Positions 1 to 11,642 of a DNA stretch of 64,000 bases are shown piece by piece. Each line of letters opens with the position of its first letter. The first letter of the stretch is position 1. Position numbers and translations under genes: made by a program. The stretch lies in the NCBI RefSeq assembly GCF_030247195.1, contig NC_080671.1:106875845-106939844 (forward strand). The letters are read 5' to 3'. Source of the DNA: Topomyia yanbarensis. Taxonomy: Eukaryota; Arthropoda; Insecta; Diptera; Culicidae. The notes beneath the pieces were generated by a model. It did not search any database. It was given only the letters and a program-made list of their open reading frames with translations, and was not told where the DNA came from.

Positions 1-303
1 TTCGATGTGGGAGTGCACTTTGCAAATTCTACAAAAATGGTATGTAACGGAAAGTGGTCAAATTTTAAACGCATATAATTCATCCATCTTACGATAAATT
101 TTCAAATTTGTTGCACATATCGCCCTGAAATACTTCTAAGAATAGATTCTAATAGATAAACCCAAAGATTTTTGATATCATGGCATTGAAAATTTAAATA
201 ATGTGGAACCTAGTCAAAATATCGCGCATTTACACACAGAAGACAGCGCTTCCCAAGTCCGGCACGACAGATTTGTGTAACTAGTGCGCTACGCTTCTAT
301 GAA

Positions 304-327
304 TGACGTCATCATCGACTATTTAAA
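304..327 (+). promoter_or_regulatory. CRE-plus-TATA-like promoter patch
   Basis: A perfect palindromic TGACGTCA (304-311) lies 8 bases upstream of TATTTAAA (320-327), a spacing compatible with a core promoter. About 25-30 bases downstream the sequence becomes less AT-rich. No ATG-initiated ORF follows; the open frame at 336-605 starts at TTG. It could be the promoter of a noncoding first exon or of a decayed LTR. The match to the motifs is visible; promoter function is inference. Confidence 0.3.
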
Positions 328-737
328 GCACGGATTTGGCCGGACAAGCTAAGTTGCATGTTGAACGGCAGGCGGAGCAGATCACTGCGCTGTGTGTTTT
401 CACAGCCAGTGTAGCTGAGTTAGAAGTCCGTACGCTACCCAGTGCCGTCCAACATAATAGTCCGTTCAAAAACTATGCTTTCTTTTGTGTTGTGCTCGTT
501 TCCAGCACACTTTTATGTACAATCTCGAACACAATTATTAGTACACAAAATCGCTTGTGCATTCGAGCTCCATTTGCAAACACGGTTAACATAGTGTCGT
601 GGTAATAGCTGTCTCTTTCGCTCTACCCATCATCATCAGCGTTGACCAGAGTTGCCAGATTATTTTTTTGGAAATTTGTATCCTCGTTACAAAAAATCAG
701 TTTTTGTCTGTATTAAATGAAGAAAAAGAATTTTGAT
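328..737. other. No gene recognised
   Basis: This stretch follows the promoter-like patch. It has somewhat more C and G than its surroundings up to about 600, but no ATG-initiated ORF, splice model or known motif. It could be an untranslated exon or LTR remnant; nothing more can be supported. Confidence 0.5.
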
Positions 738-1930
738 AACACTAGTTTACAAATTTTGGGGTGATTGCATGAAGTTGAGAAAAAAGGTGTTTTCTAAGTC
801 AATTTTGGGTCGGTGAACACGAAAATCATATTCATTTTTTTTTTTTCAAAGAACCGTTTTTGAGATTTTTTGAAAAACGTGTTTTTGAGCACTTTTTGCA
901 GTTATTGGTCAATATCTCAGGAACAAATCTTCCGATTAACACCATCGACTCACCATTCGAAAGGTATTGATGGGCTCATTCCAAAAATTTATAACAATAA
1001 TTTAGGGTTAAGAGCAACCAAAGTCAAAAAAAGTAATGTTTGGCAAAAATAACTGATTTTTAGTTGAATTTTCATAAAAAAAAGTTCGGCAAAAAATCTT
1101 ATGGAATCTTATGTGACAGACAAACTTTTCACGTGAATTTTAAGCCTAAGATCACGAAAATCTGATAAAAACTGGCGCTGTTATTAAGCACCGAGTGAAA
1201 ATTGTTCTGTTTTTCACATATCTCTTTTGGTCTTAAATAAGATTACACTAGTTTGCATGAAAAGTGAAGTTGCGTGAAAAAATGTTTTCTAGATTAATTT
1301 TGGGTCGCTGAACACGAACATAATATTCAATTTCTCTTTCAAAGAAGTTCGAGTTTAAAAAAAATGTTTTTCTTTTGCTTCCTCATTTTTGCTCTGTTTT
1401 TATTACAGAAAAATGATTTTTCTTATTTTCAGAATCTTATGTGACAGATTTTAACAATTTTAACGTGATCGCGATAAGCTAAAAAGAAAGTTGTTTTCTA
1501 AGTTAATTTTGGACCGCTGAATACGAAAACAAAGTCCACTTTTTTTAAAGAAGCATTTTCAAGATTTCTTCGAAAAAGGTGTTTTGGGCACTATTTTAGT
1601 TATTTGTCAATACCTTGTTCAAATAGGATCCGATCGAAATAGTTCGAAAGGTATTGGTATACCCTTTCCGAAAATGTATAATATGTGTAGATCAAATGTA
1701 CATTTATTATGATTACAATCGACCAAAGTAAAAAAAGTCCAATGTTCGACCTTTTTTAAAAAAGCATATTTCTAGTTATTTTTTTTATAATAAATCAAGG
1801 ACAGAAGAAAATTCTTTTAAAATCTAATGAGATAAATAATATTTTTGCATAAATTTTAAGCCAATGGTAACAAAAATCTGATGAAAAATGTAGTTGGTAT
1901 GAAGCACTGAGTGAAAACTTATTCGCACAA
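738..1930 (+). repeat. Three diverged direct copies of one repeat unit (left arm)
   Basis: The phrase AATTTTGGGTCGSTGAACACGA, followed by a T-rich run and a GAGCACTTTTTGCAG-type phrase, recurs near 800, 1300 and 1510 with substantial divergence. Each copy is preceded by a related ACACTAGTTT or similar phrase in the first two. The same unit recurs inverted at 5600-5990, so this block is the left arm of a large inverted repeat. No coding content is seen. Confidence 0.6.
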
Positions 1931-2295
1931 ACATATTTTCGGCTGAAATAGTCTTCAATACTTGATAGTTACCCAAGTAGCAAATCGCAACTAGTTTTAA
2001 TCGTCTAAGTCCGAACTATGTTGCAACAAGAAAACATTAAAGTTATTTTTGATGCACTGGTTAAACATAGATAACATCAAGGTTATTTAATAACATCTTT
2101 TGTCACCAAATAGTCATTTATGTTGCCAGCTATAACATGTTCATTAATGTTCTGAACTGATTGTTGATGCTGCAGAATTTGTTGAAATTTAGTTATGATT
2201 TTGAGTTTGTGATATATATTTTGACAATTGCACATTTGTCCAACACCAAGATTCTTACTGAAAATGTTTCAGTTTACAAAATCATATTCGTGTTA

Positions 2296-2570
2296 TACGT
2301 ATGTATCCGTCACATACCATCATTACGCCTTTCAGCACAAACTCACATGTATTAATAAAATGCTTTCGCAACACTGGATCAACAAATTCACAACTAATGC
2401 TTAGCAAAACGAAAAAAAAAGTTGTATTTTTGTTGGCATTACATTGCGAAAATTCACCGAAGACACTTTATGCGCTCCACTTAACATTATAGAGACATTG
2501 AACTGTACGGTGGCGCCAACTATAATATGTTCAGTGTTTTGGAAAAATATAAACAAATAGCATGTATGTT
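2296..2570 (+). repeat. Left arm of inner inverted repeat
   Basis: Reading 4362 back to 4085 on the minus strand gives a sequence closely related to this arm across about 270 bases. Landmarks are ACAAACTCRCAYGTATT, GTTGTATTTTTGTTKGCATTAC, GCGAAAATTCACCGA and TGTACGGTGGCRCCAACTATA. By eye the arms are roughly 80% alike. The pair sits inside the outer inverted repeat. Confidence 0.65.
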
Positions 2571-4084
2571 ATTGCTGATTTTAAACGAAACGATTAAATC
2601 CTTTCCACACAGATTATACAATTAATATATTAGAAAATAATTTCGGAACTAAGAACAAGAAGGGTGGAACGAGTAGTACGAATTTGAAACAAATCATTTG
2701 CTTAGTGTACCTTCCGAAAACAAAATAGTGTGATCTGAGCAGTAATACTATTTAGCGAATTCCTTGTTTAATATGTGTAGTGTCTGAAAATACTAGTCCA
2801 TGATATGCTAATTTAAAGAAAAATTTGATTGTTTTGCTGAATGAAATTTTGTCTATGAATGTAGGAATTCCGGCATTTTTAGACCCACTAGGCTTTTCTC
2901 AACAAAAAATATTTAAAAATATTCCACTAAAACATTTTTTTCCAATTCGTGCGGCGATATAATGGGTATTTTGTAGCATTTAATTTACAATTGAGAGTAT
3001 TTACCAAATTAGTTGATGTAGTATCCTTATTTTTTTTGTTGCAGCCTTCATGAAAAAATCTACGCTTGAACTACCTTCTCGAATTTTGATATTTTACATA
3101 AAACAATTACTTTTTAGACGAGGCTACTTTTTGGTTAAATGAGTATGAGAAACAAACAAAACGATGTTGTCGGTATGATGAGTGGCTTAAAGATATTCTA
3201 GAAACTCCGTGGCATCCTATAAATTTCGTATTTTTCTTCAAAAATTATGTAGAGAACTGCTTGTTTCAAAATGTTGCGGTACAAGGTTTGCAACACCTTT
3301 AGTTTCAGTTTTAGTGATGTAATAAGTCATACGGCCGACCATCGATGTATTGAAACCAAGTTCGAAAGACGAATCATATTGAAAAAGAGTAATGTCGATT
3401 GACTGCCTGCTCTTGCGCTTCGATACCATTCGAATTTCTGATGCTAAATTTAAAAAAAAAATTGAGGTTAAATAAGTCTCTCATAATCGCAACAACTGAT
3501 GAGCTAGATGCCATCATTGAACACGTTTTTCACAAGTGACTAAAAAGGTGAACTAGGGAAAGTTTGGTTCAACGGACTGCCATTTGTAATAATTCAGAAG
3601 ATAACGAAAACTGAAATAATGAAAAAATTGATGATCACAAGCCAACTCAGTCGTCATATAATCCAAAATAAAAATAAAACGTTGAAAGCTCCCTTTATCG
3701 ATAAATGTATTACTAAGGGGGAAAATATTGCAGCTATCAAATACTCTCAATACCTATTTTTTTAAAAAAAATATCAATGTTGCGACTAAATTTATTTTTT
3801 AATTTGCAATCTCGTGGTTCACTAACGGAACATACGGTTGGGTTATTACCAATTTCAGTTCCTATAACCATTGAGTCCTTATTCCTATCCATTCATTTTT
3901 ATAAGATGCGCAGGTATAAATACATTTGATTTGCCGTTGGTTTAAAATAGCTCCTATTTTAGTGGAAATAGTTAATTTTTATTGTGTCTAGTAATAATAT
4001 TTCCCTGTACTTCGCATAAGAGTATAACCCAATAGTCCAACTATTGGTATTAATGCTACTACTGCGGCAACAGAAAGATTTCGT
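2571..4084. other. Spacer of inner inverted repeat, no gene
   Basis: AT-rich DNA between the two arms. Only short unsupported ORFs under 70 codons occur on either strand. No transposase motif, RNA gene or array is visible. Confidence 0.5.
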
Positions 4085-4362
4085 TAAAATCATTTATATC
4101 ACATGTTTACATTTTTCCGATACACCGAACATGGTATAGTTGGTGCCACCGTACAGCTCGACGCCTGTATAATATGAAGTGTAGCGCATGAAGTGTCATC
4201 GGTGAATTTTCGCAACGTAATGCAAACAAAAATACAACTTAATTATTATTTTGATGAACTTTAGTTATGAATTAGTCAATTCAGCGTTGCGAATGCCTTT
4301 CATAAATACGTGCGAGTTTGTGATTCATGGTATAACGAAAACATGTGTCTAATACGTGCGTA
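4085..4362 (-). repeat. Right arm of inner inverted repeat
   Basis: Partner of the arm at 2296-2570. The phrase TATAGTTGGTGCCACCGTAC at 4136-4155 is the inverted counterpart of GTACGGTGGCGCCAACTATA near 2505. No target duplication could be recognised. Confidence 0.65.
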
Positions 4363-5473
4363 TGACAAGAATACGAATAGAGCGTTTTCAACTAGAATTG
4401 TATAGTACAGGGTCATATTAAGGAAAGGTATGTTTTGATGTGAACTGAAAATTGTTCGATGGAGCAAAACGTATGCTGGAATAATAGTTGTTTACAAATA
4501 AAATTCTTTGCTCATTGATATAAAATTGTTCGAAAAGCACATTGTTTCGTATTCACCAAAATCACCTCAACCGGCTCGCGAACATTTATAAAAGTCTACA
4601 GTTGAGGCAATTTATGTCCTTGATTTATGATTAATGTGTGTTTTATTAAATAACCTTAAATTTCTAATATGATTCGGTTTTCCCCTTGAAAAATTGTTTT
4701 TAGATGCTTTCACCAAGAGCGCGTGAAATAATAAAAAGTAGAATAAAATATCACTCGATAGACACTGATGCGCAGTAAAATTTGATGCTTCATTGGCAAT
4801 TTTTGATATGAAGAATGACGCTACTGTTCATATTTAAATAATCAACATGTATTTTGACTTGGTCTTCATTTTCATTTCCACTGGTAACATAATCTTAACT
4901 AATTGCATGAAAATATGTTACTTTTCAGTTGCGATTGACAGTCCAGGTCAACGACAAAAAGGTATCATTAAGTAATCTTGTTGCGATCTACATTCAACAT
5001 ATTGACAACAATATGATTTCATTTAGCTATTCCCGAATCGTTATCGCAACGAAACGGGAACTAGTTTTTACAATTTTGCTCAATCATAATTATGTTGAAA
5101 ATCGGCCTAAAACTGCGCTTTTTGGGTCGCGCAGGAAGTTAGATGTCAGTTGCAACTGCACCTATTTTTTGTTACCAACTGGTTATGAAATAGTTACTGA
5201 AACAAAAATTGCACCTTGGATATTGTTTGTGTTGGCTACTGTCTTCTCGAGCTTGCATCCATCCATCTTGCGGCATTTGAATGGTTTTGGATATTTCATT
5301 GCATTACTCTGTGTTCTCTTTAAAAGGTGGAAATATTCGTTGGAAAAGTTTTGTTTTGTCTGTGGTGAGTACATATTTAACAAATTAAAGGAATTTTCGC
5401 CTTGTGCTTCAACAGGCTTCGCAGCCGACTCTCAGTTTACAGAACATTACGTGGCTAGTGCTACAATCCCACT
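4363..5473. other. No gene supported
   Basis: A 190-codon open frame (4929-5501) begins at TTG, not ATG, has no recognisable domain, and its last part is the reverse of a tRNA-like SINE head. It is therefore not called as a gene. A pyrimidine-rich TTACTTTTCAG precedes it and could be a splice acceptor, but no partner exon was found. Confidence 0.5.
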
Positions 5474-5547
5474 GAATCCCGATAGGGACTCGAATATTTG
5501 ATGACTGGCTTATGAGACCAGTGCTACACCCTCTAAACCGCCGCACC
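5474..5547 (-). mobile_element. tRNA-like SINE head (tRNA-Met-like anticodon arm)
   Basis: On the minus strand the segment carries an A-box-like GGTTTAGAGGGTGTAGC, an anticodon arm CTGGT-CTCATAA-GCCAG with a CAT anticodon, and a B-box-like ATTCGAGTCCC (plus-strand 5485-5495). The acceptor stem is not convincing, so this is better read as the head of a tRNA-derived SINE than as a working tRNA gene. The body would run leftwards. Mosquitoes carry tRNA-derived SINEs of the Feilai type; subfamily not determined. Confidence 0.5.
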
Positions 5548-5599
5548 AGGGCAGGGTCAGCTAAAATCATAAAATTTCCATTTCGCTCAACGTGCCATG

Positions 5600-5990
5600 C
5601 TGAAAAAAGATTTGTTCTTCTGTAAAAAAATCAACTAAAAATGAATAACTTTTAAAAATGCTCAAAAATGCACTTTTTTAAAACTTTGGACGCTTGCAGC
5701 ACTAAAATTTTACATATGATCGACACATATTATATGCTTTTGGAAAGGGCATCTCGACACCTTTCAACCTGCATATTGACTATATTAATTGGATGATTTT
5801 GACAAGAAATATTGACTAAAAACTACAAAAAGTGCTCAAAAACGAGTTTTTTGAGAAAATCACAAAATCGCTTCTTTGAACAAAAAAATGAATATTGTTT
5901 TCGTGTTCAGCGACCCAAAATTAGTCTAAAAAATACTTTTTCTTGAAGCTTCATTTTTCTTGTAAACTAGTGTAATTGATTCCCATTTAT
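5600..5990 (-). repeat. Right arm of the large outer inverted repeat
   Basis: Read on the minus strand, this segment repeats the order of landmarks seen at 738-1200: ACACTAGTTTACAA, TTTTGGGTCGCTGAACACGA, a T-run and TTTTTGAGCACTTTTTG. The outer pair encloses about 4 kb, including the inner inverted repeat and the SINE head. Confidence 0.6.
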
Positions 5991-6174
5991 AAGCCTCAAG
6001 TATTGTCTACTATAAATTCAAGCATTAAACCGGAATTTATATTGTGTACTTTAAAGTAATTTGTACATTTCCCAACTCAAGTTTTTAATTTTTTAAAAGT
6101 GTTATGGTTCATTTGAGAATAATTTATTGAAGAACCGGCCAAAGTTAATGAAAATGATTTCAGAAAGGGTCCGC

Positions 6175-6315
6175 CAATTGAAAATTCTTAAAATCTGTGT
6201 TAATCTGTATTGTGTATTGAAAATCTGTGTTAAATCTGTATTCTGTATTAAGTCTGTTTCTGTCCTTGAAAATCTGTATGATACAGATAAATCTGTATAA
6301 ATGGCAGCTCTGGTG
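6175..6315. repeat. Degenerate ATCTGT-rich simple repeat
   Basis: The words AATCTGTGTTAA, AATCTGTATT and close variants recur about eight times before CAGCTCTGGTGTCGG. The end resembles the inverse of the left boundary near 645-665 (ACCAGAGTTGCCAGATT), so this may be the right edge of the outer inverted-repeat structure. Confidence 0.5.
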
Positions 6316-7564
6316 TCGGCTCATGCTGACTGTGAACAAATCACATGGATTCAAAGAGGCCGTTAATTTGAGTACTAGGTATCCATAAGGACATGCTGGA
6401 TAGGAAGACATTGTAGGAATTTTGATTTGTTTTGCTGTTGGCCAGCTTTTACACCTAAATACTCCTCTGTGTAAGCGTAAAGTAAATTGGAGCTTAATGA
6501 GCTGAAGGAAAACCCGATATCCCTAGAAAAGATACAGTATTAAGGGTATTAGGGTTACCAGATGGCGTTGATAGTTAGATTCACTTACATAGCTGAAATA
6601 ACGGTTTAGCGTTTGATTTTTTACCACAATCGTTCGAAGAATAAATTTGCGAGTTAACACTAAATCACGAATGTTACCAAATACGGTAACTGAATTCATA
6701 CTCAAATATATTACCTTCGTTAAATATGCACATTAGACCACCAACAATTTCCGCTATTAATTTGAACCTTTTATCTGATTAATGCAAAACAAATTATAAA
6801 GTATCGTAGCAAGTAACTGTTTCCAGCCAAGTTTTTAAACTACATGCTGAACAAACTTTATAAAGAATTGATTTTACAAGTGAAAGTCGAATGAAATAAC
6901 GATTTGAACGTGCGGAAATGCAAAAACAAGTTTTCTATTACTAGTTTCCATACAAAACTTTAAAAGCGATGCACAAATCCGAAGAACATCCAATCGCCTT
7001 CAAAATTAGCATTTTAGATCACAGAAGGAACTCAAAAAGTGCTGTACTGGAAATAAGCCACTCTAATGTCTATATAATTGACCCTCGATTAAAATGCAAA
7101 ACTGAAGAGCAAAACAAACATAGCATCACATAAACTTCAATGCTTTCATTCGTTTTTCTACCGTTCAGCCACCAGTGCGGTTCTCGCGGTTCCGTCTAAA
7201 CACACGAACAAAATTGAAACAACTTCACTAGCACCCTCTGTGTCGACATATGACTATGGAAGATTTTCCGCTCGAAAACGTGCTCGTTCACACTCGGCAC
7301 GAGCCGCGAGGAAGATTAGATTTGAAGCGTTCGACGATTTTGATTGACTGACGAATGAAGCTATGCTGTCGGAATGTACTGATGAAACATTACTCATTTT
7401 AGTTGCAAGGGGAGGACCGGGTGCTTGCTTCAGTTAAGCGAACAGCTTCGGATCAAACACATTTCATTTTTTTTTTGACATGTGTTACCGATGCAATAGT
7501 GACCAAATATGGTTTGCGGATTGATTCCAGAGTTAACAGAACCGTAGATGGTCAAGGCTTCTGT
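6316..7564. other. No gene recognised
   Basis: AT-rich with a slightly richer patch at 7160-7330. Only short open frames occur and no motif, splice pair or repeat relation was recognised. Confidence 0.5.
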
Positions 7565-9042
7565 CTGTCACGTTACATTTTTACGCATATTTCATAAGAT
7601 AAGTCAGCAAAAACGATAAAACCAGATTCTATCACAAATGCACATTATTAATGGCACTAAACAGCACATTTTTTCTACAGAGAGTTTTTTTTCTATCATG
7701 AACCGTTTTCACTTTATTGTCATTTTGATACGTCTGTCACGTTACACAATTTTCGCAGTTAGTTTGGAGGTTGCCCGACTAAGTAGAAAAAGTCTGTTCC
7801 GTTGGCCCACAAATTTGCATGAACATAGTTTTAAGTTGAAGCTTAGAAAACAAGGAAGAGTTTGAAATATAGTTTTCCTGAAGAAAAATTTTGTTTTCGA
7901 TTTTATGGAGTACTCTCAATGATCTGTTACGTTACAACCAGAATCTGTTACGTTACAGTTCTGCGTTTTGATTGAAGCAAGGATATCAAGACAATGGTAC
8001 ACAAATCATCCTTAATCTAGGAACTGAGTATTAACGGGAAATTTCATGTTTATTTTGAAAAACATATTGGTTTTGATAAACAAACGTGAATAACTTTTGA
8101 AAAGGTCGTAATTTCACAATGTAACATATTATGTCGAAAGAAAATCTAAAATAACTTAAAAACATCTACATTCTGAAGGATAATTTTTCATGAGCATTTT
8201 GAATTAAAAAACCATTTTGAAATACATTCTGTAACTAAATTATTCAAAAAAAAAATTAAATAAAAATTCAAAATTAAAAGAATTTTTGATATATGTCAAA
8301 ACTTTTTGTTGTTATTTTCTTTACGATGCAATTATATTTTAAAGTTTTTTTTATTTGCAATTAAATTTTAAACGTGTTATGTTTTTTGCGGTTGGTATCC
8401 GCGAATAATTTTTTGAAAGGGCATATTTTCACTACCGGATATCGAAAAAAAATCATAACATTTCATTTTTTTTAAGAGCATTTTGCTTCGAAATGATATT
8501 TAGTATTAATAATGTATAAGAAATTTATGACTGGCAAATACTAAGAAATTTGGAAGAATACTTGAAGTTAAAAATGCTTTCTTACTAATAACTACCTAAT
8601 AGTGCAATTCCAGTTTCTTCAGTTTTTAGGCTTTAGTCAACAAAAAATTCATTGTTTTTCTTTAAGTGTATTTTTATTTATTTTTTTTAGCAACATATTT
8701 GTATTTTTAACATTTTTGTTGTATTTTTAAACTTTGTCTTGCTTTTGAAAAATTTCACCAAAAAATTTTCACCCAAAAGAATTAATTCCCTAGAACTCGC
8801 TATCATATAGTTTTGCTGCACAAATGGGGATTTTCGAACAATATATATTCAAGATCTCACACGCCCTTTTTAAATATTACTCTTGAATAAAAATTGTTTG
8901 TTTAATATTGCAAAATACTTAGTCTCCCATATAGATGTAACGTAAAAGGTTTCATCAGAATCAAAGAAGGTCACCATTATTGACGTAATTGAATCAAACT
9001 TGATGGAATTGCTTTACAGCAGAAATCATCTGTCACGTTACA
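7565..9042. repeat. Region with dispersed CTGTYACGTTACA motif
   Basis: The 13-mer CTGTCACGTTACA occurs at 7565-7577, 7734-7746 and 9030-9042; CTGTTACGTTACA at 7924-7936 and 7945-7957; an inverted partial match lies at 8936-8947. A further exact copy is at 10724-10736, directly after the target duplication of an inserted segment. Between the motifs the DNA is AT-rich and without a gene. A segment at 8080-8360 resembles 62085-62350. Confidence 0.6.
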
Positions 9043-9173
9043 TAAGATCAACTGTGTTTTCTCAAAAATGAATAAAACTTTAAGGTATTCACAATACAGT
9101 TTCAAAAAGTAGACTCTAAGTAGTAAGAAAAAATGCAGGTTAGACATTTCATGCATGCTATTGGTGTGGTCCA

Positions 9174-9198
9174 CAAAACTTTTTCGAATTTTTGATCT
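9174..9198. repeat. 25-bp direct repeat, left copy (target duplication)
   Basis: These 25 bases are identical to 10701-10725. They flank the segment 9199-10700. Removing one copy plus the segment restores continuous sequence running into a CTGTCACGTTACA motif. Confidence 0.75.
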
Positions 9199-10700
9199 AT
9201 TCTATTCTATTCTAACCCTTACACAGCCAGTATTGAAAAGCATCCTGGAAAACACTACAGTTATTCTGTAGTGTTTTTCTTGTCAATATTAATATTCGAA
9301 GCATATTTTCATATATCGCGAATATTAAAACGGCCAGGCCTACTGTGCAGAGTTGGGTTTGAAGATGTTTCAAAGTTAGACGGCAATTAAATTATTCATT
9401 AAATGAATAATTTAAATAACGAATTGTTTTGAAAGAAACGAGGGCAACCGTACCGACCGTTTCAGTTTAAGGGGATATAATAAATCGTTGGGAGTGACTT
9501 GGCTAAGAAAATTAATGTCACTCCGTTGGTCCTTTGGGATGCGACAGAGGTATTTACACCTTGCCCTGGCTAATAAGCCTAGGTTAAAGCGTCTTTGCTC
9601 GCTCTTTGAAAATTAGGGATTAGGGCGAAAAAGCCAAATATCAAAGCTCGCTCTGAGGGAAACTCCGTGGAAGCCGCCTTCGACCAAACACAATTAACAG
9701 CAGTCAACGAAAGATGAACCTTTCGTTTCTGTTTACTTTCAACAATTTTAATGCGAGTAACGGTTTGTCCGGAATCCCCCTCAAAATGAACCTCGACAAT
9801 CGGGTCCTACGCCCAAATTCAAAATAAAAACATGTTGTAATAGAAATTTAAAATATGAAAAAAATGCAAACTAATCTACAGATTCTACTACCTTACTTGT
9901 ATTTACAACACGCTCCACGCTGTGTTAATAGTCGTCAGTGCCGGGTCCAGTCTTGAAACGACGCTGACGCGAACATAAGAGGTGTTTGAAACACACACAC
10001 ACGCATCCGCTGTATACGCAAATAAAGTTGTATACAGCGAATGTGCGTTACTGAATACTTGAGATGAGTTAAATAATTCCGCTAAACAATCTACGACAGC
10101 GTATGATTATAATTAAATAAAAAAAGAAGGATCTCACCAAATTGTCCACAGCGCCCGTCGCAGAAGTCTTCATTCGATTTTGAGCGTAATCGTTCCGGTC
10201 GGCAGGAATGGTGCATAGAACTGCGGTTGAACCTTGGTCACAGACACCGGAGACACCATCCAGAGATTCACCTCTTCGTTTAGTTGCTGGAAAAGTCTGT
10301 GTATTAAACTGAAACAGTACCTCCATTGAATCCTTTGATACACCATCCATCCAGCAATTTGTACTAACGACTCGCAGTAATAGGTGCTTGATTTTTGAGG
10401 AAAGCTATTTCCGTCACCAACAACCTCAGGCTTTTCTGTGTGACATTGATCACGAAAACTGAAAGCCTCGAACAGTCCATTCCAGGTGTATTGACAGGTT
10501 GCTGCTCAAAGCGCTCGTTACACTAACCGACGCCATCGTAGTGTTCAAACCATTGACAACTGGCTGTCTCCAAATTCAATCCAGACCTCGGCTTTTGCAT
10601 TGGTTTCCTTCAAATTTTCCAAAATGTTAGTAGTACTGAGAGCTGAATTTTGCAGGTGAAAAAACGTGACATGTTGCGAAAACACGTCCAGTTCCATCCC
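9199..10700 (-). mobile_element. Inserted 1.5-kb segment with (TAGAA)n end, class unknown
   Basis: The segment lies between exact 25-bp direct repeats. Its left end, read on the minus strand, finishes in GGGTTAGAATAGAATAGAAT, a short 5-bp tandem tail as in many non-LTR retroposons. Read on the minus strand it begins almost at once with coding-like DNA (10698 to 10138). No reverse transcriptase motif was seen. It could be a truncated retroposon, a SINE-like composite or a retroposed host transcript. A small inverted repeat (GTATAC core) sits at about 10005-10046. Confidence 0.55.
10138..10698 (-). pseudogene. Decayed coding-like sequence in the inserted segment
   Basis: On the minus strand an ATG at 10698 opens 51 codons (residues MELDVFSQHV...) to a stop near 10545. 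Coding-like sequence continues in other frames: a stretch with MASVSVTSALSSNLSIH, then one with VINVTQKSLRLLVTEI, then an open frame from 10350 containing TKRRGESLDGV and CTIPADRND. The last ends at a possible splice donor, CAATTTG followed by GTGAGAT (boundary 10138/10137). Composition and lack of low complexity suggest former coding DNA with frameshifts. I do not recognise the protein family. Confidence 0.35.
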
Positions 10701-10725
10701 CAAAACTTTTTCGAATTTTTGATCT
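10701..10725. repeat. 25-bp direct repeat, right copy (target duplication)
   Basis: Exact partner of 9174-9198. It overlaps by two bases the CTGTCACGTTACA motif at 10724-10736, which marks the return to pre-insertion sequence. Confidence 0.75.
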
Positions 10726-10736
10726 GTCACGTTACA

Positions 10737-11467
10737 AGTTATTTGGTTTCCATTACTTCACAACTGATAATAAGCAATAATCCATATTCATCTAAATTTT
10801 TCAAGCAATATCATCAAATTTAAATTAGACTACAATGGAAAATTTTTATCTCATTACGGTCTTTTAGTCATTTTCAGATCATGCAAGTAGCATCAACAAA
10901 CTTTTATAAATGACAGACATGGAATTTTTTTCTGGGATCTCCATTCATATTTTTTAAAATTAGGTGTTATATGCATACGAAAAACAAACAGTTTGACGCA
11001 AAATTTGATAAAAAAATTCGCCTGTGGTTGCCATTTTCGGAGTCTTGACCAGATATAATAATAAGAAAATTAAGGGTTTTGGCAATTTGTTAAAACGGGA
11101 TGTACTCCCATGGCACGAGGGTTGGTTAAATTGGCACAAAAATTTGGCTTTTTATATATTGGCACCAGATGAACCATTCCTCCAAAATTTGGTTCAAATC
11201 TGTGAATGATTTTAAGTGTGCATCTTTTTTTGACCATTTCGCGCGAAATGACCCATACAGTATTCTAAATAACTGATTTTATCTATGGATTATTTGAAAA
11301 TGCGGTTCCATTTCGACCATTGTGTTACAAAATACGCCGGATTGGCGCCAGCCCCAAAAAACGGAGACACAATTTGTGATCCTGCGCAAGAAAAGGAGCT
11401 CATTTTAAGCTGATGAGAACTAATGAAATCGAAACATTTGGTTTGGTTAAGCAAGCCAATGCAAGAT
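10737..11467. other. No gene recognised
   Basis: AT-rich. A 61-codon frame at 11024-11209 has no recognisable feature. No repeat relation was noted. Confidence 0.5.
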
Positions 11468-11642
11468 GCACTATGCTATATTTCTCCTTAGAGTGGATTG
11501 GTAAAAATTCCATAAACGATTTAGTTACAGGTTTTTTGCTCTTGACGCGCAAAAATGATTTTAAACAATTTTCTCCTTAATGGAGAAAAAATAGTTTTGA
11601 CTAATATTGTTTCTCCACCAAGGCGAAATATAGCATAGTGAA
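11468..11642. repeat. Short fold-back (MITE-like)
   Basis: CACTATGCTATATTTCTCC near 11469 pairs with GGCGAAATATAGCATAGTG near 11623-11641, and a smaller palindrome TTCTCCTTAATGGAGAA lies between them. The structure is about 175 bases. No target duplication was identified. Confidence 0.5.

Noticed and set aside
4929..5501. 190-codon open frame
   Set aside because: Starts at TTG, no recognisable domain, and its end overlaps the reverse of a tRNA-like SINE head.
5474..5547. Functional tRNA-Met gene
   Set aside because: The anticodon arm and B box look right but a paired acceptor stem is lacking; a SINE head explains it better.
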